DNA from: Blastobasis lacticolella
Lineage: Eukaryota > Arthropoda > Insecta > Lepidoptera > Blastobasidae
Direction: 5' to 3'
Length of the DNA: 64,000 bases
NCBI GenBank assembly: GCA_905147135.1
Contig: LR990048.1
Span: forward strand, 1,906,563 to 1,970,562
Each line of letters begins with the position of its first letter. The first letter of the stretch is position 1. Positions 22,248 to 35,500 of this stretch are shown piece after piece. A program made the position numbers and the translations under genes. The notes beneath the pieces are model-generated. The model made no database searches. It worked only from the letters and a program-made list of their open reading frames with translations, and was not told the origin of the DNA.

Positions 22248-22372
22248 GGCCTGCCTGGAAGAGATTTCTTTTAGAAATAAGTAGCGCCTGTTGTGCCATT
22301 TATTACTTTGCCTGTTTTTCACGATGTATTTCCTGTGCACAATAAACTGTTAAATAAATAAATAAAATAAAT
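22248..22372 (+). mobile_element. LINE 3' UTR with (AAATA)n tail
   Basis: 'gcctgcctggaagagatttc', then a 'aagtagcgcctgttgtgcc' block, ending 'cacaataaactgttaaat' plus aaataaataaa. It has a polyadenylation-like AATAAA and is a typical 3'-end-only LINE insertion. Confidence 0.65.
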
Positions 22373-23837
22373 TTGTTTTAACTCATTGTCAAATTCAAGT
22401 AAAATACTGTCTATGACGACTTGGACAGTAGGCCACCTGTTCTTTATTCCACGATCATTGCCATCAAGGGTCTCCTTAGCATAGTTATGGTTGGCCCAAC
22501 TAAGGTCATTAACAGTTGACAAATGCAATGCCAAATCGCGCGTGACATTCACATTGAAATCGGCTTTGGAGTACGCTTTTATAGTCCTCTGCGGTTGGAA
22601 TTAGAAATGTTTAAGACTGTTTTTGGCGTGCAAAGCGGCGTTTTTGTATATCAGTCTGTCTGTCTATGGCGTTGTAATTCCGGAACGGATGGTTCTTAAA
22701 ATTTGTTTTGTAAAATGGGCTCAGTAGTAGGTATAGGAAATATTTCAGTAACGTAGGCTTTTCCGACATGTTCGTACAGTTACAAAAATATCTCGGAATT
22801 TATAAATTGTAAATTCAGGCTTCGTAGGAAAGCTTTTTGTATCGTACGACAATCTTAAGCCATGGCAATACGACATGCCAACCACTGTGTGTTCATACCA
22901 TAGAGTTACTATATATACCAATCTCTTTGACGAAAACTGTATGACGTCACATCTTGTCACGCGAACGTAATTTGTACAGTCAAATTAGGAACAATAATTA
23001 TGTATGATCTACATAGAAACAACCTCCTTGATAATCTATAATATCTATAAATATACTGACGGCGAAAACCAGATTTAACCAGTTACGCATTAATCTGATA
23101 AAACTGGTTGACCTCCACTTAAGTTGTCGAACTTCACAAAAGGAAAAGTTTTCAATTACGTTTTTTATAGAAAACGATAAAAGTAAATTTGTTTGTAAAT
23201 CGATTGTTATGTAATATGTGGATCCTTAATACTCGTAATTCAGGATTGAAGTTAAAAAGATTTTACCACATGTCCGAAATGGACAAGCAAAGTTCATTTC
23301 AGAAATTCTGGGTAACCTTAGTTCAGCATCATTGTGTTCTACAATTGGTAGATATTTTGTTTAATTGTCGCAAATGTAAACATTACGTTTATCGTTGTTT
23401 TCTTGTGTGTCGAACTGGTATTTTTGTCCGGCCCAAAATTTTATTACATTGGTGTTTCTGGTTGGTGTGTTTTTGAAAATAAACTATAGCCTTAAAATAA
23501 TTTATAAAGACCTACATAATAGAGATAACGCTATCTAATATTATCTCATGATTACATTATAGTTCGAGAAATTATTCAAGTAATTGCTAAGTTACTTCCA
23601 TAAAAACACGTAATTAGGCACCTAGTACTTACGATAACGATTTGATAAGTACATACTTACAGTACGACTTAATGCGTATTTATTGCAACTCTACCACTTG
23701 TATTATACAATTTGTATTACAGACGCGAAAGTTAGTTAGGTTGAATGTTTGGATGATGTTGGTTACTCTGTCAGGCAAAAACTTTTGAATTGATTGGATG
23801 AAAGTTTGTATCTTATATCAATTGAATGTGTTTTTAT
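22373..23837. other. No gene seen; spacer
   Basis: Several short frames, including 95 codons at 23189-23476 on the plus strand. None has recognisable features or splice-site support. Confidence 0.45.
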
Positions 23838-24290
23838 GCTATACAGTAGGCAAACAGGCAAGAGGGTGCCTGATGGGAAATAGTCACCACCGCCTATGGA
23901 CATCTGCAACACCAGGAAGCCTCTGCGATCAGTGCGTTTCCCAACTCTAATGAGACCTCAAATATACCTCTTGAATGGCCCCATGTCATAATACGAAGGA
24001 AACACTAAGGCTGGAAGATCGTCTCACATTCGTATAAGTAGCACGAGACAGAAATGTTCATTTGAAGCGTTGCGTGGACACCAACAAAGGTCTACTGGAT
24101 ACTGGATGATTAAGGGTACTGGATGAGTACCCAGTCCACGGCGGGTGGTGCGATGGCGGAATTGTGTCGTGGGCACCAGATAAAGAAGTTCCTCACAACA
24201 TTCCCCGTTGTATAGCTGCTAGAACACACAGAGAGCCGAAGTCAATTTGAACAGCCAGTGGTTCTTGCAGGAACATAATTCTACGCAGAC
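23838..24290 (-). mobile_element. LINE RT C-terminal fragment, degraded
   Basis: 'cagtaggcaaacaggcaag', 'gtcaccaccgcctatggaca', 'ggccccatgtcata', 'tcattt...gcgttgcgtggac'. It matches the fragment at 38755-39000 and has many substitutions. Confidence 0.65.
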
Positions 24291-24669
24291 ATTTTCGGAC
24301 AAAAGCTATTTGACACAGATCACAAAAATATAGGTTCGGAATCTATATATAGGATATAAATATTTATTTTTGGTGGCTTTTGGACCTGTATCATCAGTTC
24401 AATTTGGCTACCACAAGAATGGTATTTAATGCTTATTATTTATGAATATTACATGCAGAAAGCGGTCGACCCCGACTGTAATTATTATTGGTATCGATAT
24501 CGCCTTGAGGTATTTCACAATAGCATCCACAACACCATAAATAACCAATATTATTGTTTTTATTTGCGGCATTTGCGGTTTTTTTACCACAAACTGCGAT
24601 TAAGGGGAAGCCTTTATATTTGACATAGTTAAAGATGTAATCATCAGTTGCAACCCAGACTAGTTTAGG

Positions 24670-24985
24670 GAGCGTCGGTGGAAGAGTGTTTACGGTATCC
24701 GACTGGTAAGCGAGAGGTACCGGGTTCTAATCCCACTGCGGCTATGTACCAGAGACTCTGTTCTGAGTTATGTACATTTGTGGAATGCTAACCGATGCTC
24801 TTATGGTGAGGGAAAACATCGTGATGAAACCTGCACATTTAGGCAACTGAATGTGTAACCATGATCCAATCTGTCCAAGTTCCACTGGTGGCAGGGTCAC
24901 GGAGGTTAGATCGCAGTCGCTCTACTTTAATTATCTGATCTGCTAAATAATAGATCATGGTCAAGGCAGACCCCTGGCCTAAGAT
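24670..24985 (+). mobile_element. SINE-A, nearly full length
   Basis: Starts 'gagcgtcggtgg' with a tRNA-like head (B box 'ggttctaatccc'). The body is intact to 'atcatggtcaaggcagaccc'. The last ~30 bp are missing. Confidence 0.8.
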
Positions 24986-25199
24986 GATTAGTTTTTTTTT
25001 AACATTTGTCACTCCATCTCTCGATGCTGGGATCTGCTAAGCTTGAAATGTCGTAAAAACATATCGTAGAGCTTACAACACGAATGCTACGTTGTGAACA
25101 GCATTCATCGACATCCCTCCATCACAAGAAGCGATGAATTGACAGCGCTGAGGTAAATGCGAGTGCCAATGGCTTACGTTAAGGTTACTAAAGGCTGAT

Positions 25200-25932
25200 T
25201 CGCAGTGGAAGAGGATTTGTAGTAAATCGAGCCAAGATGCAGCGATTGCTGGACCTGCTGCCGGACTGGCTGGATAGGTGGAGGATGTCGGTCAACGTGG
25301 GCAAGACGGCGGCCTTCGTCACCGGCAACCAGCGCAACCTGCCGCCACCTCTGCGCCTCCGAGGACAGGCCGTGAGCTGGGAGCCCACGGTGCGCTACCT
25401 GGGCTGCACCATCGACCGCGCGCTGCGCATGGCGCCGCAGGTGGAGCACTCCGTCCGCCAGGCGCGAGCCGCGCGCGCGCTGCTGCGCCCGATACTGCAG
25501 TCCCGCCTGCCGCTCCGCACGAAGAGGCAGATCTACAGCGCCTACATCCGCCCACGCCTGCTCTACGCCGCCCCCGCCTGGTACCCGCTCTGCGCCGACA
25601 CCCACCGCCGGGAACTGCAAGCCCAGCAGAACATCTCGTTGCGCGTCATCGTCGGAGCGGGCCGCTACGTCCGCAACGACGTGATTGCGCACGACCTGCG
25701 CATGCCTTCGGTGGAAGAGTTCGTCCGGGGTCTGGCGCGTCGCATGTTCGACCGCGTCGACAACGGGCGACACGAACACCTGCGAGGCCTCGCTCCTCTC
25801 CACGCCCGCCCCCCCGAGGGTCGCCCCTACCACCGGGAGCTGCTGAGAAGCCCACCGGAAGCCCACGCATCGCCCTCCACCGCCTCTTTGACCATTCCGC
25901 ACGTTACTGATGGACTGAGCCCCCATCTGTAA
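25200..25932 (+). mobile_element. GC-rich non-LTR retrotransposon RT C-terminal fragment
   Basis: This is the 3' coding end of a LINE ORF2 whose reading frame is still intact from the truncation point to the stop at 25930-25932. From 25237 it encodes 231 residues: MQRLLDLLPDWLDRWRMSVN, an 'YLGCTIDRALRM' block, 'QIYSAYIRPRLLYAAPAWYP' (the RT thumb/connection region of Jockey-like elements) and 'LARRMFDRVDNGRHEHLRGL'. The catalytic palm is missing because the element is 5'-truncated at about 25200. GC content is far above the surroundings, typical of this LINE type in moths. The 250-codon antisense frame over the same bases is a composition shadow. Confidence 0.85.
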
Positions 25933-26120
25933 CGATAAAAATTAAGACCGTTTGACCGCCTCCTACAATGCGACCTCAGCGCACGATCGAGAACCTTAAA
26001 GGCGCAACGCGTCACTACATGACCGGCCAGGAACAGCCTGGCTGAGAAGACGCCCGGGCACGGGGGTAACCCCCATAGGCCCGCACCTGACTCCAAGGAG
26101 CAGAAGACCCGCATGCAGTA
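25933..26120 (+). mobile_element. 3' UTR of the GC-rich LINE
   Basis: GC-rich non-coding sequence continuous with the RT frame (gaccgcctcctacaatgcga ... 'cccccataggcccgcacctg') up to about 26120, where composition drops back to AT-rich. Confidence 0.6.
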
Positions 26121-26564
26121 AATCGAATTCTGGCAGAAGCCGGGATTGACCGCTAGGATTGTGATGATGGGTGACTACAAATGCACTGAATTACTGGATT
26201 GTTGTTTGGCTATTATATATGACTATAACTGCTTGTTGATTAGTTGTCTGCTCTTCTACTATAGAATATTTATTCAGAATATGTTGGTGAAAGTTTTACG
26301 TCACAAACAATAACAATTTTACGCCAAAACCAAGAAAGATATCGCACGTTTATAAATGTAAAGCTTTGTAAATAATTACAAATGTGTGATGTAATAGTAG
26401 CTGTGACTGTTACTGCATATTCAATTAATTATTATATAAACTGAGTCATGGAATTGCTTAATGGTGAATATATAAGATTAGATATAAAGGAATTAGAATT
26501 AGAAACTCGGACGTAAAATAAAATATATAAATTTGAAAATTAAGAGACATAATGAATCTTCATC
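26121..26564. other. No gene seen; AT-rich spacer
   Basis: Nothing recognisable. Confidence 0.5.
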
Positions 26565-26835
26565 ATCATCATTGGCCGTGTGGTGTCCGGCAGAGTAGAA
26601 TAGCACCAACCCCTTACACTTATGGGTGTCGTAAAAGGCGACTAACATTTCCGAGGCAAAAGATCTACAGTCTCCGTTGTCTGGAAAATGAGCGGCAGCG
26701 TTTTTCATTATTATATTTACCACATGCGATCTTCAACCCACCTACCAAGCGTGGAGATTATGGAAATAACCTTCCCTTTCGTGGGAGAAGCCGTAAGTCC
26801 TGCAGTGGGCTGGTATGGGCTGTGAGCGCTGTGAG
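26565..26835 (+). mobile_element. SINE-B, full length
   Basis: From 'ggccgtgtggtgtccggcag' through 'gggtgtcgtaaaaggcgact' and 'cctaccaagcgtggagatta' to 'cctgcagtgggctggtatgg'. It is in plus orientation. Confidence 0.8.
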
Positions 26836-27135
26836 GTCTGTGATCGTCCGAGCGGTTAATCCTAGCTTCTACCAGGGTCCGTTCTTCCGGTACCCACACG
26901 CACTACGCTGGTTGGCGCGGCACGGTAACTGCACTGCAGTTGCACTGTAGCGGCAGTTCTGAATTTCTGTTACGGGTCTGGGTGTAGTATGTACATTAAG
27001 TATAAAAAAGATTAAAAAACACAGATACGTATATAAGTAGTTTATCAGTTATCTACAACCCATAACACTAGCTTTGCTTATTTAGGGGCCAGATGACACT
27101 GTGTGAATTATACAAGCATATTTATTTAAATGAAG
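26836..27135 (+). mobile_element. 15.5-kb-type fragment plus SINE-C 3' part
   Basis: 26836-26930 ('gtccgagcggttaatcct') is related to the insertion at 15481-15646. 26960-27135 ('tgttacgggtctgggtgtag', 'agtagtttatcagttatcta', 'tgtgtgaattatacaagcat') is the SINE-C body without its tRNA-like head. Confidence 0.6.
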
Positions 27136-27759
27136 AATTGTAAGAGAAACCTAAAGATGATTTTTCAATACCTATTCAACGATATCCTCCATGACATCGT
27201 ATGTCAACTTTCATGTCGTCAGTGACACACGCAAGATTAAGACAAATCGTAGACGTAAACATCAATTCGGCCCACGCGTTTGGTCTCGAGAGTGCCACAA
27301 AGGAAGAAACATGCATACATAGACTGATAAAAACATTACTCTAAAAAACTCTAACAAACATGATCGACGTAAACACTCCAATTGGCTACATATCCAACAC
27401 ATTGTATGAAGGCAGTACTAATGAAGTACCCATACAAAAGAAGAAACAGTTAATTTATGGCACAGGTAATGAGTTCTGGCAGCGTATTGTTTTTAACATT
27501 CGCCGTGACAACCTTTTCGTGACTTAGCTGCGTGTTTATTTACGATAATAATGATGTCCAGTATCGTTGCAATCATCTTCTGGCTTATTGATTAAGTCTA
27601 GGCTCTTGACGTTCGTTAAGCTAGATTTAATGCAAAATGAAATAGTTTTCAAAAATATGTAGGGCACTTTTCTCACTCTAGTAAGTAGTGATTGCCGTAT
27701 AGCTTAGCTGAACTATAAAAAAATGTTCAGAATAAAGCGCCGCGTGCGGTCTCAATTGC
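27136..27759. other. No gene seen; spacer
   Basis: Nothing recognisable. Confidence 0.5.
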
Positions 27760-27887
27760 TATAACCCGCGTCACGAAAGAAGAGACTTGTCAAATGGCAG
27801 TGGAGGGGATTTCGCGCAGGTAATCATATGCAGCGCAAGTCGAACCACGTGACCCGCCAAGTCTCTTCTTATTTGACACTAGCTATA
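27760..27887. mobile_element. 128-bp MITE, copy 2
   Basis: Same length and order as 19766-19893. It differs by scattered substitutions, for example cacgtgaccc for cgtgaccc context and 'catatgcagcgc' in the centre. Both copies share the imperfect terminal inverted repeats. Confidence 0.7.
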
Positions 27888-27892
27888 CCATA

Positions 27893-27995
27893 GTTTTTTT
27901 TTATAAGACTAGCCAGCCATTTGACCGCTATCTCTCCCGTGGTGGTAAGCGACGATGCGGCCGAGGATAGAGAATGCTTATCTGGGAACAAATAA
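27893..27995 (-). mobile_element. LINE RT C-terminal scrap
   Basis: 'gccatttgaccgctatctct', 'gtggtaagcgacgatgcggc' correspond to the last ~35 codons and stop of the LINE at 8891-9290. Confidence 0.7.
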
Positions 27996-28249
27996 AAAAA
28001 GAACAAAGTCACAAAAATCACATAACAAATTAATCTCTTTTGAGATTTTGTTACTAACTTCCTATTGAATGGGTCGATAATATTTCCTTTCAATTGTATT
28101 ACCTACATCCAAACTCAAACCAAACTGAACCTCTGCAAAGAAGATGGGCATATTAGACTGTGCGTCATTTTTTTAGTGGCCCAATCTTTCACTTTTCGGA
28201 GCGATAGTACTTATATACCCTCTTGTATGGGTTCTAGAGTAAAGAAGAT

Positions 28250-28450
28250 ACATAAATAAATAAAAAGGCTTTTATTTAGCATTTAGCACAGACATATAAC
28301 ACTAAAAATAATAACATAAAAATAAAATAAATTAAACAAAGAAAAAATAGTAAGAAACAAAAAATATACACTAAACGCTAAAAAGGCCAAAGCTCAGTTC
28401 CGCAGATACGCGAAGGTGCCTACGCGCCTGCTTTTCTGATGGTTAGATGG
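28250..28450. repeat. A-rich tract and possible LINE tail
   Basis: A long A/T-only stretch (aaataaataaaaagg ... 'aaaataaaataaattaaac') is followed by 'gccaaagctcagttccgcag'. It is probably the reversed 3' end of an unassigned LINE. Confidence 0.35.
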
Positions 28451-28949
28451 TCTGCCTCACATCCTTTTGGCTGTTTAACTTTCAGCCACATTAATTAAAA
28501 TAACTTTTCCTTTTGGTGACTATAATGTGTCATGTAAGAAGCTTCTCCGCTACTGGAGTCGCATTAGTAGCTAACAAGTTGATAATATCTGCGAATAACA
28601 AGGTACAAACTACAAGATAAAGTTGATCCTCATCCTTATATGCTTTATTTACCCATCCTTGCGTATGTAGATAAATAGAGGCAGTTGACGCAGAGCTGAG
28701 GTATCTTGAAATCTTATCAAAACAAATTGAAACATATCTTTCGGCTTACATTTAAGTGGTTTAACCGTGTCGAGATCATCAGTGTTATCATAGACCAGTA
28801 TGTGTTATTTACAATTCAGTAATGTTGACTCAGTTTCGCAACTTCTATGTATGATAAAAGGTTTAATGAACGCCAAATTAGGTACTTCTAACTTGACGCA
28901 GGTTTTGGCGTTTCGTAAGTTTTCAAATAAGCTCAGTGAGAGTAAAAGC

Positions 28950-29240
28950 AATCACTCTACCTTGAGAGGTACCGGGTTCGTACCTCAGTACCGCCAAGTA
29001 ACAATGCCTCTTTTCTGAGATGCTCTTAGTGAGGGAAAAAATCGGGATGAAACCTGCACATTCAAGTGACTGAATGTGTAACCACTGGTCAGGTTCCCTT
29101 GTTAACTGGGTCATGGGGGTCAGATGGCAGGCACTTCACTGTAATTACCAGTGATTTGCCAAATCCTGGATCATGGTTAAGGCGGACTCTGGGTTCTCGC
29201 GCGTGAGAGCACGACCAGGACATCAACGCCAAGATTTTTA
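28950..29240 (+). mobile_element. SINE-A, 5'-damaged
   Basis: The B-box region 'accgggttcgtacctc' and the body to 'aacgccaagattttta' are present. The A box and about 30 bp in the middle are lost. It lies about 280 bp upstream of the first coding exon of the transporter. Confidence 0.75.
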
Positions 29241-29520
29241 TTTATCCTTAACCTGATGAGATTCAAACAAAAGTTATCTATGGCAACTATCGTCATCACG
29301 TGATACAGATAGATGTTTGGTTTCTACAAGAGCATATTCGGTAGGCATAGAAGTTAGTTTCTATTGAAATACTCGTACTTATCTCGAGTATTTCTCAGTA
29401 TTTTACTCATTTTGATAAGAGTAAGAAAAAAATAGCAATAGCTATAGTCTTATCGAATAGATAGTTTAGTTACTACAGAGAGCATTATAAGTTTTAACTT
29501 GTCATCTATTTTTTTTTCAG

Positions 29521-29586
29521 ATCTAAACTCTTCGTAAGGCTCACACAATAAGATGATACCAAGATGGCGGAAGAGAATATCGAAAT
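29521..29586 (+). other. Transporter exon with start codon (5' UTR 29521-29552)
   Basis: The acceptor 'ttttttttcag|atc' ends at 29520 and the donor gaaat|gtaagt is at 29587. The exon therefore has an upstream non-coding exon that I cannot place. It encodes MIPRWRKRISK plus one base of Leu12, a basic cytosolic N-terminus. Confidence 0.75.
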
Positions 29587-32500
29587 GTAAGTACCTATTA
29601 ATAATTTCGATGTAAATTTCACGTATGTGATTGATTTGATTTTGCCTGTGTTTGTGAATTATATCAATATTATGCAGCCCGTACTAAACGATACTTTTTT
29701 ATTAAAATAACATATTTATTTTAAATTTATTCTATAGGAAACGTAAAAATTCTTTAATTAATGGAAGGAAATAAAAATATCTATGACCATCATTGTGCTC
29801 TACGCAGATGAAAACTTAGACGAAGACAGTATTATAATAATTTAATACATTTTGATTTATTGTATTAATAATATCTTAAAAACACTTTTAGTAGAAAGAT
29901 TGGATTTACAAATACCTATTATATGTTAACGTTCTTGAAGTCTTTCAAAGTAACGATTTTAAATCTAAACGTTATAGCTTTGAGCTCCAACAGTAGTTTG
30001 CTGGTTTAGTTTGTTCCATCGATATAACTCAAATGAGGCGACCTGATTAAGAACAAATAATTATTACTTATTTAGCATTTAGCACCATATCGGTTCAACT
30101 TTCAATCATTGATCAATAACAATGTATCTATAACCTTCAATGAAAGATGAGATGGAGCCACAGAGTTACAGCATTATTCCTTACTTTACATATAATTATT
30201 AAATGATTGTCATCATCGTCCATCATTATAAATTATGTTCAGTTGTGACTGCCCTGCCTGGTGTTCTTTAAAATAGAAGTTTCTTAATGATGAGGACCTA
30301 GTTTTCATTGTCAGAGTAATGAAAACAGAACGAATTTTTATACATCGGATACAGTTTTTATACTCCTACAGGTGATTTATGATAAGAAATTTCGTATATA
30401 GTTTAGAGGTATACAGTACCTATATCCAATTTCTCTACTTTCTGAAATGCGTCCTGAATTTCCATTTTCACAAGCCATAGCATCTACTTCAAACATCGAC
30501 GTTTTGTTTTGAACTTGATTGGATACAGGCGTTAGTTTAGTACTTTGTTCAGCTTCTCTCAGTTTGCGCCACAACATCTCTGTGAAGTAGATACTTAGTA
30601 TTGTAGATTCAATAAATTCACTAGAATATTGTATTTACTTTTGCAAAATCATCTGATTCGCCTGCAAGGTTAGATCACTCCTATCATCTAGATGTAAAAT
30701 TTCATCTTTTTTTATGCTACGCCACTGTATAATGCTATGTCACTACAAACAAGCAGACAGCCCACTTGTGGTAAGCGGTACTTGTCGCCCATAACACATC
30801 TACGATTGATCAAAATGAAATGCCTCATGCCTGCAATTGCGTTGGCTACCTGATGGTTCAAACCGCTACACAACAATGCAAGCATTGTTGCTTGGCGGCA
30901 GAAATAGATAAAGCGGTGGTACTCACCCAGCCGGACTCCTCAGGCTTGACAGAGTCCTACCACCTCATAAATATTACATCAAAATGTGTTTTCGCAGTTT
31001 AAACAAAACACATCTTTAGACGCATCATAGTTTTGTAAGAGATATACCAGTAGATGGTACACTGCGACGTTTTGCGGCCGGCGTTTCAGATCTACGGCCT
31101 TTGGATTTTTTTGTCATTTCTTTATTATGTCCCCCACGTACCTACCTGAATAAGGGTAGCAGTATTTTTCGCTATGATTTTAAAACAGTTCGATCTAAAA
31201 CCCGGCTGTCAATTGTCGAGCTTACGGCAATAGTGTCCACTCCTCATATGTTGAGAAAGCTCAAAACTGCTGACCTGCAGCAGTGAACTGTTGGTCATCT
31301 TGGTGTTAATGATCCAGCTGTGCACGAAGGCTCCGGATCTGCCTTGATCATGATCCAGGATATGACAAATCGGGTAATCATAGAGTAGCGACTGCCATCT
31401 GACCTCCGTGACCTTGTTAACAAGGGAACCTGACCACTGGTTACAAATTCAATTGCTTGAATGTGCAGGTTTCATTATGTTGTTTTCTTTCACTGTAAGA
31501 GCGTCGGTTAGTGTTGAACTAATGTACATAACTCAGAAAAGAGTCATTGATGCATGGCGGGACTTTGGTTCGAACCCGGTACCTCGAGGTATGACGCCAC
31601 CGACGCTCCCCGCAGTAGTGAACTGTTAAGGGATATTAATGTGAGTTACTTTTTCACTCCCATTGCCTAGTCCCACAACCCCCAACCCCTTCCCTCCACC
31701 TCCCATCAACCCCACTACATGACATCGTTTTCTTCTCACAGTGTTCCTAATTCCTCAGCGGTATGTCCTCGGCATCATGGGTCTCTTGGCTGTGTGCAAC
31801 GCCTATACCATGCGGGTCTGCCTCAACCTGGCCGTCACCCAGATGGTGAACAACACAAGGACAAACGAGGCACATTACGACCCCAATGCCTGTCCTGATG
31901 ACAGTGAGATCCTAGTCAATGGCACAGTCAGTTCTAAACCGGTGAGGATTAAACTTGTGTTTTTGTAAAAATGCCAATGAAAAAGTTTGAAGCCTTGTAC
32001 GGTTTTAGATTTAAAATATTGAAATTGGTGTTTTGTATGGCGAAAATGACGGATACTGGAATTTTTATATTTTTATTTCACAAATTTTACGATATCGTTG
32101 AAATGGCTAATTCTATCGGATTGCTGATGAAGCTTTTTAAGTATAATCAGACAACATTTAGCTAACTGGTGCATACCATTTCATTTTGATATAGCTACCC
32201 TTTTCATAAAATTACACCTTATTAAAGAGACAGAACTGACGACAAATAAAAAGGGGTATTTTCAAACCCTGATAAAAACTTGAGAAAATATGTTTATTTC
32301 TATTTTAGGGACTTACTGGCATCTAAACATACTCTATTTTCGAAATCAAGTAATACTTTTTATATGTTATGTATGACACTCGGGGACATACCAAAGGAAC
32401 CTTAATATTCTTCCTCCTTCCTATTGCACAACGAGGTTCCACGTATCAGATACAACTTGAAAAAAAAATATCCTGACTTCATACTCGCGATATGTTCTGA

Positions 32501-35500
32501 TTACGAACATCGAGGGCTACTTTGCTAAGCCCTCAGTCGAATTTCTGAATCCGGGCATAGTTAAGAGCTTACGTCTGTACTTACTGAGGTCGGGTTTGAT
32601 TGTTGGATTATTATGCTTATTATGCCTTTTGATATGCAAATGTATAAGGTAGAGTCCTTAAGGTACATCTACCAGTGAAATAATTCATTCGTTGCGTTGA
32701 TTTCAGAGTATATTACAATTAATAGCAGTTTGAACCGGTTTCACGGTTACAGTACGTTCTTGACCATAATAACTAACTACATACTAATACTATAGTATTA
32801 GTGTATTGTGATATTTATGTTTTACTTGCCACGTGGCCCATGTGTCGTTTTAATTCTGTTTTTGTTTTTTACGGATCTATAAATAGGGATAAAGCAGGCT
32901 AGAATACCTGTTTCCAGTATAACTTTTCCATGTCCCTTGTTTACATTTTTATTTAGACATAAATCATTGTGGCTCAAAAATCTTAGAGCGTGATACGGAA
33001 TTAGCACCAGGTCTCTTTTCCGAACAGCAGTGGACTAAGAGCCAATTGCCAGGAAGAAGAGGATCTATAAAGCAACAATAATTCGTCATTTTTGTTGTCT
33101 GAGAGTAACGTCTTACGTCATACACGACACTTTTATCAAAACGATCCAGTGCAGTATTTTATTTAATTGAAAATAAGACATTAAAGAAAGACAGACATTT
33201 ATATTAAATATAGCATACCACCACAGAATAATAGTTACATAACTGGCAAAGGAATCATTAATAATATGAACAACATTATATATTTTTTTTCTAGCACGCA
33301 ATATTCGACTGGTCCGAATCGACGCAAGGGTTGATCCTCAGCGGTTTCTATTACGGATACGCCATAACTCACGTTCCTGGTGGTTATTTGGCTGAGAGAT
33401 ATGGTGGGAAGTGGACTCTCGGAATTGGGCTCCTCAGCACAGCCATATTCACCTTGCTGACACCTATCGTCGTAACACTTGGAGGTGCCACATGGCTCTT
33501 TATATTGCGGGTCCTGCAAGGCATGGGTGAGGTAAGAACGCTATTATTAATTTACTTCGTCGAGTTCATAACAAATGATTTTTGATTGGGCAAATAATAT
33601 TTCTTTTCAAATTGAGAGATAATTTTTAATCTACGTTTTTCGAAAATTTTATGTAGAGGTTTTGATTGACTTATTATATTTTTGGTCTGTTAGGTAAAGT
33701 TTTCTTAGTTTTCTTTAATTCGATGATATCTAAAGATAAGGAAAGGTGACGTTAAGAGTACTCTAAATCGACGTTATAGTACGAAAAGGTGAAAAATGAA
33801 TATGAAAGAAGCGAGAGACATTTTTGTCAGGACCGTATGATCTGAAAAGATGTGGTCTCCGTCTATTCCTAAGAGAAAAAAGCGTTAGAATAATTGTATG
33901 TATGTATGGTCTGATTTATAGATGAACTCAAAGACGTCCCGACCGCGATGTAGATTTCTAAGGGGTTGTAAGCGCCATCTACACACAGAGCTTGCCAACT
34001 CGTGTTTACTTTTCCCTATTGCAGCCGTTGGGTTTGCTGTACCCAATACAAATTACATTCTGATTTCAGGGTCCAACAATGCCAGCATTAATGATCGTAC
34101 TGGCACGTTGGGTGCCTCCTCACGAGAGATCAAGACAGGGCGCCCTTGTGTTCGGGGGAGCACAGATTGGAAACATCTTTGGCTCATTCATGTCTGGATT
34201 CCTAATGGCCGGAGATGGTCATTGGGCCAATGTCTTCTACTTCTTTGGGTGCTTCGGGATCCTGTGGTTCATTTTCTGGGTAAGAGTTGCCCTTTATTGC
34301 TCAATGCTTAGCTTGTGATCGGATTGGTTGGGTCTTTGGACTATAAAGTTCTTTGTTGTCCGACAAGTCCCACCAATTTATCTGACGAACGTAGGATATC
34401 TCCCGAAAAATTGTGCTTGTTTTGACTTAAAAATATTTGATATATAGCATAATATATCCTACTATTAATTTTATAAATTGAAAATGCGTTCTACCTTCAC
34501 CTATATTTTTATCGTTTTTAGGGTTTCGTAACCGAACGATAAAATAGAAACTCCGCCTCACCTCTTTTCACCTATTTGATTTAATATCACAGCCAAAAAA
34601 TCTAATTTAAATAAATATTTTGGTTTACAGATTATTTTATGCTACAGTACACCGAACACACATCCATACATATCCGAGGAGGAACTGAAATATCTGAATG
34701 AACATGTCACCAGTGCTGAAAACTCAAAAGTCAGGGATCCAGTACCGTGGAAGGCCATTGTCAGATCGGTTCCTGTATGGGCTCTGCTCTTTGCTGCCGT
34801 AAGTTTTGCAAGTTCATTATATTCGTTTTCGAATGTATTGTTTACTGCAGTTTTGCGATCCTAAAATATAATTATTAATGACTTAGAAACGAAAGCTATG
34901 ACACAGAATGAGTAAGGGAGACTCCCAAGAAAAATGTTAAAAAGTAATTAAATATGTTTGAAAAAGTGTATAAATGCAGAGAGATGTGTTAGGATGCAAC
35001 AGCATAATTATTTATTTATTATTATTTATTTTAGCCATTTCTATCCCACTACAGGGCAAAAGCCTCCCTATCAATCTTCTACGACTCACGGCATAATAAT
35101 GTCAATAAATCTTTGTATCTCTCTTGTTAACACCCTTGCATTCTAGACATTTGTGGGTATCTACGTATTTTGGAAAGAGTAGGGTACTTTTGGCCATGTG
35201 GTGGCCCTTGTAATAAGTTACGACCGGTTCAAGTGTATCGTTCTAGATAGTTGATGACCAGAAAATGATTGGTTTGTTACTATTGAGTGCAAGGAAAAGT
35301 TATAACGGTTATAGCTATGGGTACGAAAGTGACCATAAATGTTTTCCTGTATGAGATACCAGTTCGCGTCTACAAGCACATTGAAAGCTTTTCTTGTAAC
35401 CTTGCAAATTATTTAAGTTATAAGTCACAAAGTGTACAAGGATAGGAACGATACCCATTTCGCTTTTAAGTTTAAAATTGAAATTGTATTTGTTCTTCTT

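Noticed and set aside
23189..23476. 95-codon plus ORF as a small gene
   Set aside because: No recognisable motifs, no splice or promoter support; length is within chance for AT-rich DNA of this size.
25174..25926. 250-codon antisense frame (and other frames) over the GC-rich LINE
   Set aside because: Sense frame matches an RT C-terminus; the antisense frames are open only because the DNA is GC-rich and stop-poor.
33922..34311. 129-codon plus frame across transporter exon 4
   Set aside because: Runs through an intron and is out of frame with the family motifs; exon 4 in its own frame is clearly correct.
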